Notes: generated by a model not told the origin, from the letters alone. A DNA stretch of 17,921 nucleotides from JAQVUB01 sp033809415 (GCA_033809415.1 JAPXLT010000066.1:1-17921); one strand, 5' to 3'; numbered from the stretch's first letter, positions 1 to 7,998 are shown. Numbers and translations are program-made.

Positions 1-13
1 GCCTCGCCGCCAT

Positions 14-52
14 CCCCCCTCGCGAACCGGATATCCGGATCGCGGAGGGGGG
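14..52. other. Strong stem-loop in the 5S rRNA leader (spacer)
   Basis: Bases 14-30 pair with 35-52 around an ATAT loop: six C-G pairs, then T-A and C-G, a one-base bulge at 44, four more pairs, an A-A mismatch and four more C-G/G-C pairs. Two smaller hairpins follow before the 5S gene: a TTCCG/CGGAA stem near 79-96 and a CCGGG/CCCGG stem near 99-112. There is no T tract after the large stem, so it does not look like a terminator. A 23S-5S spacer with a processing stem is the simplest reading, but no 23S sequence is seen in the window, so that is inference. The GGGTCGAACCC stretch resembles a tRNA T arm but lacks the seven-base TTC loop and the rest of a tRNA. Confidence 0.45.
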
Positions 53-131
53 AGAAAATGAAAATGCGGTTCCGTTCCCCTTCGGAATGCCGGGTCGAAC
101 CCGGGAGACTTCTGCAGTTGCCTTTTCCTTT

Positions 132-247
132 GGCTGGTGGCCCGAGCGGGGCGGCAACACCCGTTCCCATCCCGAACACGGCCGTTAAGGGCCCCTGCGG
201 CGATGATACTGCGTTCAAGAGCGCGGGAAAGTAGCGCGCCGCCAGCC
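132..247 (+). rRNA. rrf: 5S ribosomal RNA
   Basis: The sequence carries the conserved 5S core: CCCGTTCCCATCCCGAACACGG near 160-182 (in parts), GTTAAG, GATGATACTG and GCGGGAAAGTAG. The ends pair as helix I: GGCTGGTGGC at 132-141 with GCCGCCAGCC at 238-247, using one G-T pair. The length of 116 nt is normal for bacteria. A strong intrinsic terminator follows 11 bp later. It is a structural RNA of the large ribosomal subunit. Ends are set from the helix and could be off by one or two bases. Confidence 0.95.
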
Positions 248-258
248 TTTTTCTTCAA

Positions 259-292
259 GGCGCCTCCGTGCCAACGGAGGCGCCATTTTTTT
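259..292 (+). terminator. Rho-independent terminator of the rRNA transcript
   Basis: A perfect 10-bp stem, GGCGCCTCCG at 259-268 with CGGAGGCGCC at 275-284, has a six-base loop and is followed by a run of seven T at 286-292. It sits directly after the 5S gene on the same strand and is the clearest intrinsic terminator in the window. Confidence 0.93.
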
Positions 293-385
293 CAGGGTGC
301 AGGGTGCGGGGCCGCCGTGGACATTGTGGACATTGTGGACATTGTGGACAGGCGTTCTGTCGGACGTGTCCGACCCGTCCGACCC
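293..385. repeat. Block of short tandem repeats: CAGGGTG, GTGGACATT, GTCCGACCC
   Basis: Three small arrays lie side by side. CAGGGTG occurs twice at 293-306. GTGGACATT occurs three times at 317-343 with a fourth, changed unit at 344-352. GTCCGACCC occurs twice at 68-85 of the third hundred (368-385), preceded by a perfect inverted repeat GTCGGAC-GT-GTCCGAC at 359-374. The first and third units are the reverse complements of the units found at 10130-10168 and 10082-10117, so the same modules recur in opposite orientation about 10 kb away. Open reading frames crossing this block are by-products of the 9-bp period. Confidence 0.85.
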
Positions 386-394
386 TGCGCTACG

Positions 395-500
395 CAACCG
401 GGACGGTCGCGCCACTCTTTAAACCGCATACCATCCCACCCGTCAAAGTAACACTTCTATAAATTTTTCCGCGTTTTCTGTGCTTTCCGTGGACAAAAAA
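395..500 (+). repeat. Roughly 105-bp dispersed repeat, copy A, ending in a TTTCCGTGGACAAAAAA box
   Basis: Starting at CAACCGGGACGG, this stretch aligns almost base for base with 12674-12775: both continue with a GCGCYACTYTTTAAA-type run, a CATCCCAYCC block and an AAAG-AACA block, then a TTTTCG-type tail. The tail here reads TTTCTGTGCTTTCCGTGG then ACAAAAAA and belongs to the smaller repeat family found at 6631, 11562 and elsewhere. It ends 17 bp from the stop codon of the nitrilase-family gene, on the opposite strand to that gene's sense. Confidence 0.8.
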
Positions 501-517
501 TAAATTTTGATTGCCGA

Positions 518-1450
518 TCAACGGAAAAAGTCAACTGCTTTTTTAGGTTTATTCAATGCGTTTGTTCTCAATTCCCGGCATGTCTTCCAGAAATCCTCTA
601 CTTCGGTCAGTTCGAATTCCCGAGCGACATCCTCGGCGGTGAATTCGTCGGAATAGCTGTATAGGACGGAGCATCCGATCGGGGAATGGGTGTCTATCAG
701 GATTTGCTCCTTGTATTTCCGTCGGATGTCCGCGAATTTTTCGCTGTTGTACGATCCGTGCATCACGAAGCGGTCGAGATTGATCCGCGCCCACGCGATG
801 CGGTTGTAATAAGTTGTCGAATTGATCACGCGCCCCAGCGGATCGCGGATGTCGCTGGTGCCGTCCTTGATCGCCCCGACTAGGAATGAATGGGTTTTAT
901 ATGCCCAGTTCGACTGCAGGTGATCGCCGTGGAAGTAACTGGAGAAGCAGAGGATGTCCGGCTTGAGGAGGATGTATTCATCGCGGAGTTCGTCGAAGTT
1001 CAGGTCGAAACACAAGGCTCCGCCAAGGCGTCCGGCTGGCGTTTCCACCACCTGTGCGCCATCGCCAGGAATGGTGCCATTGCGAATGGCCGCGTCCGTC
1101 GGAAACACCTTGTGGTACATTCCGAGGAGTTTGCCGCCCGGCCCGTAATAGAGGATGGATTGACGGGACTCCCCGTCGAGCATGATTCGGGCGGCACCGC
1201 CCACAGTGCAGTTATTGCGCTTGGCAAATTCGATGTATTCCGTCAGAATCGGGCCCGGTTTCAACGGGTCCTCCTCGCATCCGACAGGTTGGTGCATCAT
1301 CATGGTTTCACAGGTGACGACGAGATCGACGCCTGTCCCATCCAGCATTTGCGCCGCTTCGCGGAACTGCCGGATGGGTTCGTCCGGCGCTTCCTCCTGC
1401 CGTTCCATGACCATGCCGCCGATCGCGGCCACATTGATGATTTTTGACAT
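518..1450 (-). CDS. Carbon-nitrogen hydrolase (nitrilase superfamily)
   Basis: A 310-residue cytosolic enzyme of the nitrilase/amidase superfamily, which hydrolyses non-peptide C-N bonds in nitriles, amides or carbamoyl groups. The Glu-Lys-Cys catalytic triad is visible: Glu48 in VVTCETMM, Lys114 in YHKVFP and Cys147 in GALCFDLNF. Length is normal for a single-domain member with a short C-terminal extension. No signal peptide is seen. The ATG is preceded by AGGAG with eight bases of spacing, so this start is secure. The gene is separated from its upstream neighbour by 315 bp full of repeats, so it probably has its own transcript. Substrate cannot be told from sequence; the Glu-rich N terminus and the MMMHQPVGCEEDP stretch do not match a subfamily I can name. 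Confidence 0.88.
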   Translation of the reverse strand: MSKIINVAAIGGMVMERQEEAPDEPIRQFREAAQMLDGTGVDLVVTCETMMMHQPVGCEEDPLKPGPILTEYIEFAKRNNCTVGGAARIMLDGESRQSILYYGPGGKLLGMYHKVFPTDAAIRNGTIPGDGAQVVETPAGRLGGALCFDLNFDELRDEYILLKPDILCFSSYFHGDHLQSNWAYKTHSFLVGAIKDGTSDIRDPLGRVINSTTYYNRIAWARINLDRFVMHGSYNSEKFADIRRKYKEQILIDTHSPIGCSVLYSYSDEFTAEDVAREFELTEVEDFWKTCRELRTNALNKPKKAVDFFR

Positions 1451-1504
1451 GTTGAAAACTCCTATTCATCAAAGCAACAACATCAGAGCGTTTTCATTCA
1501 TTTT

Positions 1505-1680
1505 CATGGACATGGACAAGAATGGACATCATGGACGGAATGGACGCGATGGACTTTCCGTTTGATGGACGAATGGACAGGTCCAAAACGTCACCTGCTG
1601 TATGTGTCCATTCTGCCCATAAAAACGTGTCCATTTGTGTCCATGACGTCCATTGCGTCCATCATGTCCCTGTCCATTAA
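1505..1680. repeat. Two opposed arrays of 9-bp ATGGAC / GTCCAT units
   Basis: From about 1505 to 1580 the plus strand carries seven or more ATGGACNNN units. From about 1604 to 1680 it carries the complementary GTCCATNNN units. The arms can fold on each other into a long imperfect stem with a loop near 1581-1603. The block fills most of the 315-bp gap between the nitrilase gene and the end of the DUF4838 gene. It may act as a transcript end or be a decayed repeat. The 78-codon frame across it is a period-9 by-product with no start signal. I see no promoter or RNA gene in the rest of 1451-1765. Confidence 0.8.
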
Positions 1681-1765
1681 AAAAACGAGACATTTTCCGG
1701 TGTGATTGGGAGAATGAAAACGTCCTGATTTCAAGGATGGTGTTGCTCCGGCAAGATTCTTTCAC

Positions 1766-4636
1766 TCATTGCATGGGGTGAAGGATATCAGCGTCATAAA
1801 TAGTCAAATTGCGGATCAGTGCACCGGCATTGCGGACGTATTTTTGCATCGAGCCGACATAAAGAAAGGTCGGCGGATTCTGTTGATTCCGGAGAATGGC
1901 GGTTTTGCAGACGGGCTTTTGATTATTCACTGAAAGTTGGATGGTTTGCTTTTCCTCATTCCAGGAGAATGATATTTTTTGCCATTTTCCCGCCTGCCAC
2001 TCCGGGCAGGGCGAGTTGATCAGAACATTGCCATCTTCGGTGTAAGCAAGAAGATTGAGAAAGTTTCGTGTATTATATTTGTACAGCAAAAATCCGCTTT
2101 TATTATGAGGCCCTCGGAGATCAATGATGGTGCGGTAATGGTCGTCGCTATCATCGAGATTCCACAAAGGAAGCATTTCCAGGCTGATTGTACCTGCTGA
2201 AAAACGGATGTTGTTGCCGGTCATGTAACCAAGCACGGATTGTGATGTCTCTGCGGAATATCCGGCATCAAGCGCCTCCTTGAAAATACGCATGGTGTTT
2301 TCAACTGGCTCCTTGCTTGCGCCATGCTCAGCGATGCAATTTTCTTTGAATGAGGCAAAAAAACACCGTTTATTCTCATTGCCAATGGGATTGCTGCATA
2401 ACAGTTGCAGTTGATGGATTGCTATCCATTTGGTCTGTATGTTTTGTGCATCGTCATTAACTTTGATGCGTAAAGTATTGCTGCCGGTCCGCAGAATCCC
2501 ATCCGGTATCTGCAATTCCATATCTCCCCAGTCGTTTTCAGGGAACCCGTTTTTACCTTCAAAGATCAAAGCTCCGTTGATGCGCACTGAAATATGAACG
2601 GCTTCCGGCTTGTCGTCATCCTGACCGTTGATGCGCAGAAATGCAGCTCCCGGGTAGACTGGCAGTATAAAGTCGGCATCCAAGGCGGAAAATTGGGTCA
2701 TGTTATTCCGTATGAGCACGCATTTACGTGGGGGACAGTGATACCCGTAAATCAATGGAGGCTCCAATCCGTGGACCATCTCCAATGGGAATTCCCAGCC
2801 GTTTTCGATACTTTGCAAAGTTGTCTGCCGATGAATGTCCAGAGTTACTTCGTCGGGGCAGGTCATCAATGCCCGCACGGTTGCATCCTCGACCCAATTT
2901 TTCTCCGGCACATCAATACCGGCACAACTCCACAACCAAGAACGCTGACGCTTGTCAAGAGTTTCCGGAAATTTTGCAAAAAAGTTCTTGGTTTTGACTA
3001 CGATATTCAGATATTCTCCGAGTCTGCGTTTGAAAATTCCAAGGTCTGCCGTCGGATTTCTTATAGGGGTATACAAATCCAGGTATGTCCGTAGAAGAAA
3101 CGATTTTTCATCCCGTACTCGCTGCAGTGTGATCGGATTTTGCCGTACTTGTTCTTCTGCACGGTCAAAAAGGGTCAGGAGTTCTTCTGCCTCAGGGATA
3201 TTGATGAATTTCTGGATTGGTTGTGCGGGACTTTGAATGCGGTCTGGCTGCAAGGCAATAGCTTTTAATCGCTCATATACAGCCTGCATTTCGTCGGCAC
3301 CATCTCCATAAAAAAATGCGATGAATTCCTGGGTCAGCGGTGCCGTGTCCAATTCCGGGTTCCAAGCCAGTTTTGCGCAGACAAAATATGACAACGCAGT
3401 CATAAAAGAAGGACGTCCGCAGTACCGGATACCACGAATTCCATCCTGGGCATATCGTTTCATGCGAAAATACATCTGCTCATGCGGCAGACTCAGATTC
3501 CTTCGGCTGATCAAGGGATAGTCATAAATATATAAATGTTCCGAAAATTGCTTTGTCCATCCTTCATACCAAGGGAGAAATTGACGGTTGTCGGGGGCGT
3601 CAAACCAATGCCCCTGATCGCCGACTTCCGGTGTGTACGGGCAAAGAAAGATGCGGACATTTTTTTCTGGCTTTATCTTGATTGGCGGGGGTGCGGTATA
3701 GCAGTATGCAGCGGTGACTACTAAAATATCCGGATTCCGCCTGGCCAGAAAATTCACGTAATCAAGGAGCCTGTCAGTGTGAATGTTACCTGGGACCGGA
3801 TCAAGTTTGCGGCATTCCGGGCATTGACACCACCCGTAACCATCCATCTGCATCACTACGTAAAACAATTTTCCGGGGGAATTCTCTGCCCATAATTTTA
3901 AATTTTCGGCTGCGATTTCTCTGACCTTCGGATTTGACAAGCACAGCATGACCCATTGGCTGTACATTTCTGCAGGGGATAGCAAGCTGGCCTGGCGCAC
4001 TCCGTCGCGCATTGCATAGTATTCCGGATGACTTTCTGCATATTTTTCCGGGGGAACCAGATAAAGGTTTGTGTGCTCCCAGACTCTTTTTGTGATATAT
4101 GCCACTCGGGTGTGCAGATTATGCGCACCCAAGTTTTCAGAAGCATTAACTATGCGGATATCATAGGCTGGAACTTTCAATAAATCCAAGTCCGGCAACT
4201 CGAACGCATGATTTTCCGGAATTTTGACGAGGTCTTCACCATAAAAACGGAATCCGATCTGTTCCAGTAATTCGTAGACCCCATAAAGGACAGCCGAGTC
4301 CGATGCCCCGGCAATATGAATGTTGCCTTCCTTTTGACGAATCCTATATCCGCCAAACGAACCCGTCACGGTTAATTCCTGGGGTGAAAAGTCCGCTTTC
4401 TGAGCCAGAAACAGCCCACCGGTTTTTTCTGGAGGACTGTGCAATACAGGGAGTGCTTTCCCGGTGAGTTGACTATGATAGCGGTTGAATTCTGTAATGG
4501 CGGTTTTGACATCTTGGCAGGGATCAACAGGTGCAACCAGAAATCGGAGGGGGGCAGACTCGACAGTAAAGATGAAACCCGATGCCAGAAAAAGGATACA
4601 CCACAATTTTGCCAGAAGAAGGCATGGATTAAACAT
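1766..4636 (-). CDS. Large secreted DUF4838-type glycoside hydrolase-like protein with C-terminal LamG-like domain
   Basis: A 956-residue exported protein. A signal peptide is visible at 1-28 (LLLAKLWCILFLASGFIFT, then VESAP). Residues 30-150 look like the small alpha/beta domain that precedes the barrel in GH67, GH20 and DUF4838 proteins, with the typical VLYGVYELLEQIGFRFYG stretch at 116-133. The DUF4838-like core runs about 155-480, with MQMDGYGWCQCPEC at 262-275 (Cys270, 272, 275). Residues 660-745 form a beta-rich domain, and 805-950 resemble a LamG/concanavalin-type lectin domain (GKWQKISFSW). The start is ATG at 4636 because AGGAGGT lies seven bases upstream; the frame is open 34 codons further but that part overlaps the upstream gene. 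It begins 26 bp after the pseudopilin stop, so the two are likely co-transcribed. Polysaccharide breakdown outside the cytoplasm is inferred. Confidence 0.82.
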   Translation of the reverse strand: MFNPCLLLAKLWCILFLASGFIFTVESAPLRFLVAPVDPCQDVKTAITEFNRYHSQLTGKALPVLHSPPEKTGGLFLAQKADFSPQELTVTGSFGGYRIRQKEGNIHIAGASDSAVLYGVYELLEQIGFRFYGEDLVKIPENHAFELPDLDLLKVPAYDIRIVNASENLGAHNLHTRVAYITKRVWEHTNLYLVPPEKYAESHPEYYAMRDGVRQASLLSPAEMYSQWVMLCLSNPKVREIAAENLKLWAENSPGKLFYVVMQMDGYGWCQCPECRKLDPVPGNIHTDRLLDYVNFLARRNPDILVVTAAYCYTAPPPIKIKPEKNVRIFLCPYTPEVGDQGHWFDAPDNRQFLPWYEGWTKQFSEHLYIYDYPLISRRNLSLPHEQMYFRMKRYAQDGIRGIRYCGRPSFMTALSYFVCAKLAWNPELDTAPLTQEFIAFFYGDGADEMQAVYERLKAIALQPDRIQSPAQPIQKFINIPEAEELLTLFDRAEEQVRQNPITLQRVRDEKSFLLRTYLDLYTPIRNPTADLGIFKRRLGEYLNIVVKTKNFFAKFPETLDKRQRSWLWSCAGIDVPEKNWVEDATVRALMTCPDEVTLDIHRQTTLQSIENGWEFPLEMVHGLEPPLIYGYHCPPRKCVLIRNNMTQFSALDADFILPVYPGAAFLRINGQDDDKPEAVHISVRINGALIFEGKNGFPENDWGDMELQIPDGILRTGSNTLRIKVNDDAQNIQTKWIAIHQLQLLCSNPIGNENKRCFFASFKENCIAEHGASKEPVENTMRIFKEALDAGYSAETSQSVLGYMTGNNIRFSAGTISLEMLPLWNLDDSDDHYRTIIDLRGPHNKSGFLLYKYNTRNFLNLLAYTEDGNVLINSPCPEWQAGKWQKISFSWNEEKQTIQLSVNNQKPVCKTAILRNQQNPPTFLYVGSMQKYVRNAGALIRNLTIYDADILHPMQ

Positions 4637-4662
4637 GGGTAATACCTCCTGTGGTTGGGTGA

Positions 4663-5394
4663 CTAATGCTGCTCGATAAAATCCTTGTTGAATTCTGCAG
4701 AAGCGGCGACGTGATTGGTTGGAGCAAATTTTTTCCATTTCACATGTCCATCTGCATAAAGCCAGTTCATGCCAAAATTATGAATCGGATTGATGTTATG
4801 CCCATACCAGAATGCACCCCAAGTGCCTATGGTCGTTCCAATCTGCCAACCATAGTGCCCTCCCGGTTTCGGCTTCGAGTCGCAACTCAACGCTTGAAGA
4901 GAAGGTTTTTTTAACATGGATGTATTCTTTGTCTCGGAGTTGTCATTCCATTGTATCCATCCGGGGGAAGTGTATGTGCAAGTGTATATAGTGCCATAGC
5001 GGGTGTCCGTCTGTGCATACTCCCCATATGCCATGTTTTTCGGACAGAGGAACGGACTGTTGCGCCAGTAATATCCTTTCGAACCATATAGCTTGGCAGA
5101 TGGCTCGATGTACGGGCAAAGCAAATCAACAAAGGTAATCCAATGCAATGCACCACGATTGTTCTCCTTACGCCCGGTATAAACTTGTGGTAAATATCCT
5201 TGATTGTCCTCACTGTACATTTCCATGCTCAGCCCATGTTGCTTGAAATTTCCAGTGCAACGGATATGAAGGGCCTTTTCGCGGGCTTTTGACAATGCCG
5301 GCAGCAGCATCGAGGCCAGGATTGCGATAATGGCGATTACGACTAGCAGTTCAATCAGGGTAAACGATAAGGATCTTGCTCGGCGCTTTTTCAT
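4663..5394 (-). CDS. Pseudopilin-like protein: prepilin-type N-terminus and H-X9-DG box
   Basis: A 243-residue protein with a type IV prepilin/type II pseudopilin start: short basic leader MKKRRARSLS, then FTLIELLVVIAIIAIL, with Glu at +5 of the mature form. A signature H-X9-DG motif is at His205 to Asp215-Gly216, known from the prepilin-type processing-associated family. After the N-terminal helix the protein is globular and rich in Trp, Tyr and Gly. The residue before the expected cleavage site is Ser, not the usual Gly. AGGAG lies six bases upstream of the ATG. It starts 25 bp after the oxidoreductase stop and ends 26 bp before the start of the secreted DUF4838 protein, suggesting a shared transcript. 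The N-terminal coding DNA shares 32 identical bases with the second pseudopilin. Role in secretion or surface display is inferred. Confidence 0.88.
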   Translation of the reverse strand: MKKRRARSLSFTLIELLVVIAIIAILASMLLPALSKAREKALHIRCTGNFKQHGLSMEMYSEDNQGYLPQVYTGRKENNRGALHWITFVDLLCPYIEPSAKLYGSKGYYWRNSPFLCPKNMAYGEYAQTDTRYGTIYTCTYTSPGWIQWNDNSETKNTSMLKKPSLQALSCDSKPKPGGHYGWQIGTTIGTWGAFWYGHNINPIHNFGMNWLYADGHVKWKKFAPTNHVAASAEFNKDFIEQH

Positions 5395-5419
5395 GTTGAC
5401 TCCTTTTTTTGGCGTGGGT

Positions 5420-6589
5420 TCATGATGGCATGGCTCTTAAAAGTGGAGTGAACGTAAGGGGGTTGGCAATTGTCGTTGGAGTGATCGCAACGGGTTTTCG
5501 TGTCCGTCGGCTTTGGATCGCTGCTGCGGTAATTTCGCTGGCGCGCAATCCGTCGATTTCGGAGGCGGCATGTTGCTTTGTACCATTGAGGATAATGTCG
5601 GCGAAATGGTCAATGGCCGCCTGCCATCCTTTGTCGACGGAATAGTTGAGCAGGGGCAGTTTATCGCGTTCGCTATCGCTCAGTGTGTTATCAGCCATTT
5701 TGACGGCGAGCCGACTGCGGAATTCGAGCAGCGCGGGATATCCCTCTTCCGCGAAGCGCTGCACATGCTGCTGGTCATGGTCGGGATGTGAATGACCCGG
5801 AAAAAATTTCACCAGATCGGGGGTGTTCGGCAACCCGAAGGTTCGCAGTTCGACGAATTCCTCGATGATCAGCATCCCTGCCTCGGCGACTGCTTCGAAA
5901 TGCTCTTTCGGAACAGCATGCGACGCAAACCCGCTGCTGAGGATGCAGGCGGCGCAGCCGGATTGGAAAGTCAGCAGGATGCTTTCATCATCGTCGCGCT
6001 GGCTGCGGCAGTAGACCTCCGCGACTTCGCTGTCGGCAAAGAAGCGCAGGATGTCGAAGATATGGCACAGCTCATGGAGCATGCGGTTGCCCTGACCAAA
6101 GCGATGCCCCCAGGTGAAACTGTAGGTGTCTGCAATCCGATAAAAAAGATTGCGTGCGCCGCCATTCTCGAGCAGTAGTTGCCTGGCCATGACGTAAGCG
6201 GGTGCGCAACGACGGTTCATGCCGACAATGACACACTTGCCGCTGGCCTGCCGCGCCTCGACGACTTTGCTGCATTCCTCGGGAGTCTCCGCCAGGGGCT
6301 TTTCAACATAGACATGCTTGCCTGCCTGCAGTGCTTCGACCGTCAGCGGAACATGGGTGTCCTCCCGCGTGGCAATGACGACGCCGTCAATGTCCGGATC
6401 GGCGAGCACCTCCCGGTAGTCTGTCCTTGTTTTGGCAACCTGGTATTTCCGCCCCAGGCGCTGAAGCAATTCGGGGTTCAGGTCGCAGAGAGCCTCGAGT
6501 TCCGCCAGCCTGGAGCGTTGGATGTTGGGCAGATGCTGGCTTTGTGCCAGGCCGCCCGTGCCAATAACTGCAAGACGTGCTTTTCTCAT
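5420..6589 (-). CDS. Gfo/Idh/MocA family oxidoreductase
   Basis: A 389-residue cytosolic NAD(P)-dependent oxidoreductase of the glucose-fructose oxidoreductase / inositol dehydrogenase family, acting on sugars, cyclitols or their derivatives. The Rossmann dinucleotide motif is at residues 8-16 (VIGTGGLAQ), the family EKP motif at 96-98 (YVEKPLAETPEE), and a HELCHIFD stretch at 172-179 carries the conserved His and Asp of the C-terminal domain. The frame is open six codons further to a TTG, but the ATG at 6589 has an AGGCAG ribosome-binding-like sequence while the TTG has none, so I use the ATG. It lies between a GntR/LacI hybrid regulator and a pseudopilin-glycosidase pair on the same strand, which suits catabolism of a released sugar. 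Substrate is unknown. Confidence 0.88.
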   Translation of the reverse strand: MRKARLAVIGTGGLAQSQHLPNIQRSRLAELEALCDLNPELLQRLGRKYQVAKTRTDYREVLADPDIDGVVIATREDTHVPLTVEALQAGKHVYVEKPLAETPEECSKVVEARQASGKCVIVGMNRRCAPAYVMARQLLLENGGARNLFYRIADTYSFTWGHRFGQGNRMLHELCHIFDILRFFADSEVAEVYCRSQRDDDESILLTFQSGCAACILSSGFASHAVPKEHFEAVAEAGMLIIEEFVELRTFGLPNTPDLVKFFPGHSHPDHDQQHVQRFAEEGYPALLEFRSRLAVKMADNTLSDSERDKLPLLNYSVDKGWQAAIDHFADIILNGTKQHAASEIDGLRASEITAAAIQSRRTRKPVAITPTTIANPLTFTPLLRAMPS

Positions 6590-6630
6590 GTCTGCCTGTT
6601 CTTTCAAAAATGGGGAGGTTTCAGTTGCAA

Positions 6631-6682
6631 ATTTTCCGCGCTTTCCGTGCTTTCCGTGGACAAAAAATGTGTTGTGGGCGTT
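6631..6682 (+). repeat. Dispersed repeat with TTTCCGTG units, abutting the regulator stop codon
   Basis: The sequence has three successive units: TTTTCCGCG, CTTTCCGTG and CTTTCCGTG, then GACAAAAAATG and TGTTGTGGGCG. The same order, with two changed bases, occurs at 11562-11605, and a shorter form at 467-500. The right end touches the stop codon of the GntR-type gene (6683-6685), and the CAAAAA box is 15 bp from it. The repeat occupies most of the 93-bp gap between the regulator and the oxidoreductase gene. Confidence 0.82.
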
Positions 6683-7792
6683 TTACTCGGCTGGCGTTGC
6701 CTCGAGCCAGGTTGGTTCGACTACCCGTATTTGCCGCACCCGGCCAGGGTGCGCTTGTTCCTGCTTCAGCAAATCAAAGGCTTCCCTAATGCTTTCCTGC
6801 GGATCCGTGGTAACACAGGGGAATTCCCGCCGAGTGCATTCGACAGCAGAACGGCCTACCAGCAGCAGGTCATCAGGGATGGAAATCCCGTTTTCCTCCG
6901 CCAGCCAGTATACAGTCCCATAGTATTCCGCAGGAAAAATCAATCCGTCCGGGTGTGGGCGGTTGCGCAAAAGACTCTGCAGGTAGTTGTTCAGGTTGTG
7001 TTGAAAGACATCACGGGGATTGTCATAATTGTCAATGGATTCATAGTATTCAGAATGGAAGGCGATGCCGACGTCGCTGAACGCATCCTTGTAGCCATTG
7101 TAGTAGGCATTGCCCCAGATCGACTCCCGAGGCTGCCCGATCGCGGCAATGCGTCTGGCACCTTGCCGCAGGAGATAGCTTGTGGCCTGGTACATTTTGG
7201 CGTAGTCATTGCCCACCACCTGGGAAACCACCAGTTCATCGCTGCGCTCGCTTTCCTGCCACAAGTCCCCAATCAACACCATCGGAATTTTGAAGACGCT
7301 TTGCAGCCTCCGTATTAGAGCACGGGTGTAATTGCCAATCAGCAACAGCCCCTTGAGATTCCGCTGCTGCGTCAAACGTTGTTGCAATTTTGCCAGTTCG
7401 TCGTCCGCAAGGTTAGTCAGAGGCGTATAAATAATGCAGGCCGAATGTTGGCTGGCCTGGCTGTCGATCTCATGCAAAATGGTGATGACAAAACTCGATA
7501 AATTGCTGCCGCCAAGGTGCAGGACAATATATTCACCGGGCTTCTCGATCGGACGGCGAACCATCGTGCCGTATCCCTGTACCTTGTTGATCAACTGCTG
7601 ATCCGACAAGCGCTGCAAAGCACTGCGCAACGTGTTGCGGCTGACCTGAAACTCCTGGGCAAGCTCACGCTCCTGAGGCAAAAAACCACTGGCACTGTAA
7701 TAATCTGACAAAATGCGCTGGCGCAAAACCTTTTCGATCTCCACATATCGCGGAGGCCGCCCAACAGCATTTGCCGAAGTCTTTACACTCAT
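6683..7792 (-). CDS. GntR/LacI hybrid transcriptional regulator (AraR-like architecture)
   Basis: A 369-residue DNA-binding regulator. Residues 15-80 are a GntR winged helix-turn-helix: FLPQERELAQEFQVSRNTLR followed by the wing INKVQGYGTMV. Residues 88-360 are a LacI/GalR-type effector domain of the periplasmic-binding fold, with GLLLIGNY, IGDLWQESE, YLLRQGARRIAAIG and PDGLIFPAEYYGT marking its repeating core. This is the domain pairing of Bacillus AraR, which usually senses a sugar. GAGG lies eight bases upstream of the ATG. A TTGAAT-16-TATAAT promoter and a pair of direct repeats lie just upstream. The genes that follow on the same strand (oxidoreductase, pseudopilin, DUF4838 protein) are its likely targets. 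Effector is unknown. Confidence 0.9.
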   Translation of the reverse strand: MSVKTSANAVGRPPRYVEIEKVLRQRILSDYYSASGFLPQERELAQEFQVSRNTLRSALQRLSDQQLINKVQGYGTMVRRPIEKPGEYIVLHLGGSNLSSFVITILHEIDSQASQHSACIIYTPLTNLADDELAKLQQRLTQQRNLKGLLLIGNYTRALIRRLQSVFKIPMVLIGDLWQESERSDELVVSQVVGNDYAKMYQATSYLLRQGARRIAAIGQPRESIWGNAYYNGYKDAFSDVGIAFHSEYYESIDNYDNPRDVFQHNLNNYLQSLLRNRPHPDGLIFPAEYYGTVYWLAEENGISIPDDLLLVGRSAVECTRREFPCVTTDPQESIREAFDLLKQEQAHPGRVRQIRVVEPTWLEATPAE

Positions 7793-7816
7793 GATTTTCC
7801 CTCAAAGCGCATTTAT

Positions 7817-7861
7817 GAACCATTTTAGCACCTATTATAAACCATAAAAAACACAATTCAA
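7817..7861 (-). promoter_or_regulatory. Promoter of the GntR/LacI hybrid regulator with two direct repeats as candidate operator
   Basis: On the minus strand TTGAAT (7861-7856) and TATAAT (7839-7834) are separated by 16 bp, a near-consensus sigma-70-type promoter that ends about 41 bp before the start codon. ATGGTT occurs at 7845-7840 just upstream of the -10 box and again at 7823-7818, 22 bp apart, followed each time by a TATAA or CATAA tail. The spacing of two helical turns suits two dimers on one face of the DNA. Binding by the adjacent regulator is inference. Confidence 0.6.
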
Positions 7862-7880
7862 GTCGCCGGCGATTTTTTTG

Positions 7881-7916
7881 TGTTTTTTTCGAGCCTTTCG
7901 TTGTTCAAAAAGAATT
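7881..7916 (+). repeat. Dispersed repeat, inverted copy, in the divergent intergenic region
   Basis: Read on the minus strand this is AATTCTTTTTGAACAACGAA followed by an AGGCTCGAAAAAAACAC-type tail. It matches the copies at 8889, 11504 and 17711. Unlike several other copies, it does not follow a visible gene end: it lies upstream of the PHP gene and upstream of the regulator promoter. The small reading frames here that contain NNERLEK are repeat-derived. The 273-bp gap 7793-8065 holds this repeat, the regulator promoter on its left, and a weak promoter on its right. Confidence 0.8.
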
Positions 7917-7968
7917 TCACCGGGCCATTACCAGGCATTCCAGGAGTTTTTTTGCGTTCCTGCAAGAT

Positions 7969-7998
7969 TTGTCTTGAAAAAGTTCTTATGGGTATTAT
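7969..7998 (+). promoter_or_regulatory. Possible promoter of the PHP-domain phosphatase gene
   Basis: TTGTCT at 7969-7974 and TATTAT at 7993-7998 are spaced 18 bp and lie 68 bp before the gene start. Both boxes deviate from consensus by two bases or fewer at key positions, but the region is AT-rich, so chance matches are likely. Confidence 0.33.

Noticed and set aside
93..116. tRNA-like T-arm sequence before the 5S gene
   Set aside because: The loop is five bases, not seven, and no acceptor, D or anticodon arms can be built.
137..451. Open frame of 104 codons over the 5S gene and tandem repeats
   Set aside because: It overlaps the 5S rRNA and terminator, and its internal VDIVDIVD comes from the 9-bp repeat. 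No ribosome site.
507..521. TTGAT/ATCAA hairpin at the nitrilase gene end as a terminator
   Set aside because: The stem has only five AT-rich pairs and overlaps the stop codon; the following T run is interrupted.
890..1447. Plus-strand 185-codon frame opposite the nitrilase gene
   Set aside because: It is the antisense shadow of a well-supported enzyme with an intact catalytic triad.
1529..1765. Minus-strand frame of 78 codons with NGQGHDGRNGRHGH
   Set aside because: The composition is a by-product of the GTCCAT 9-mers, and there is no ribosome site.
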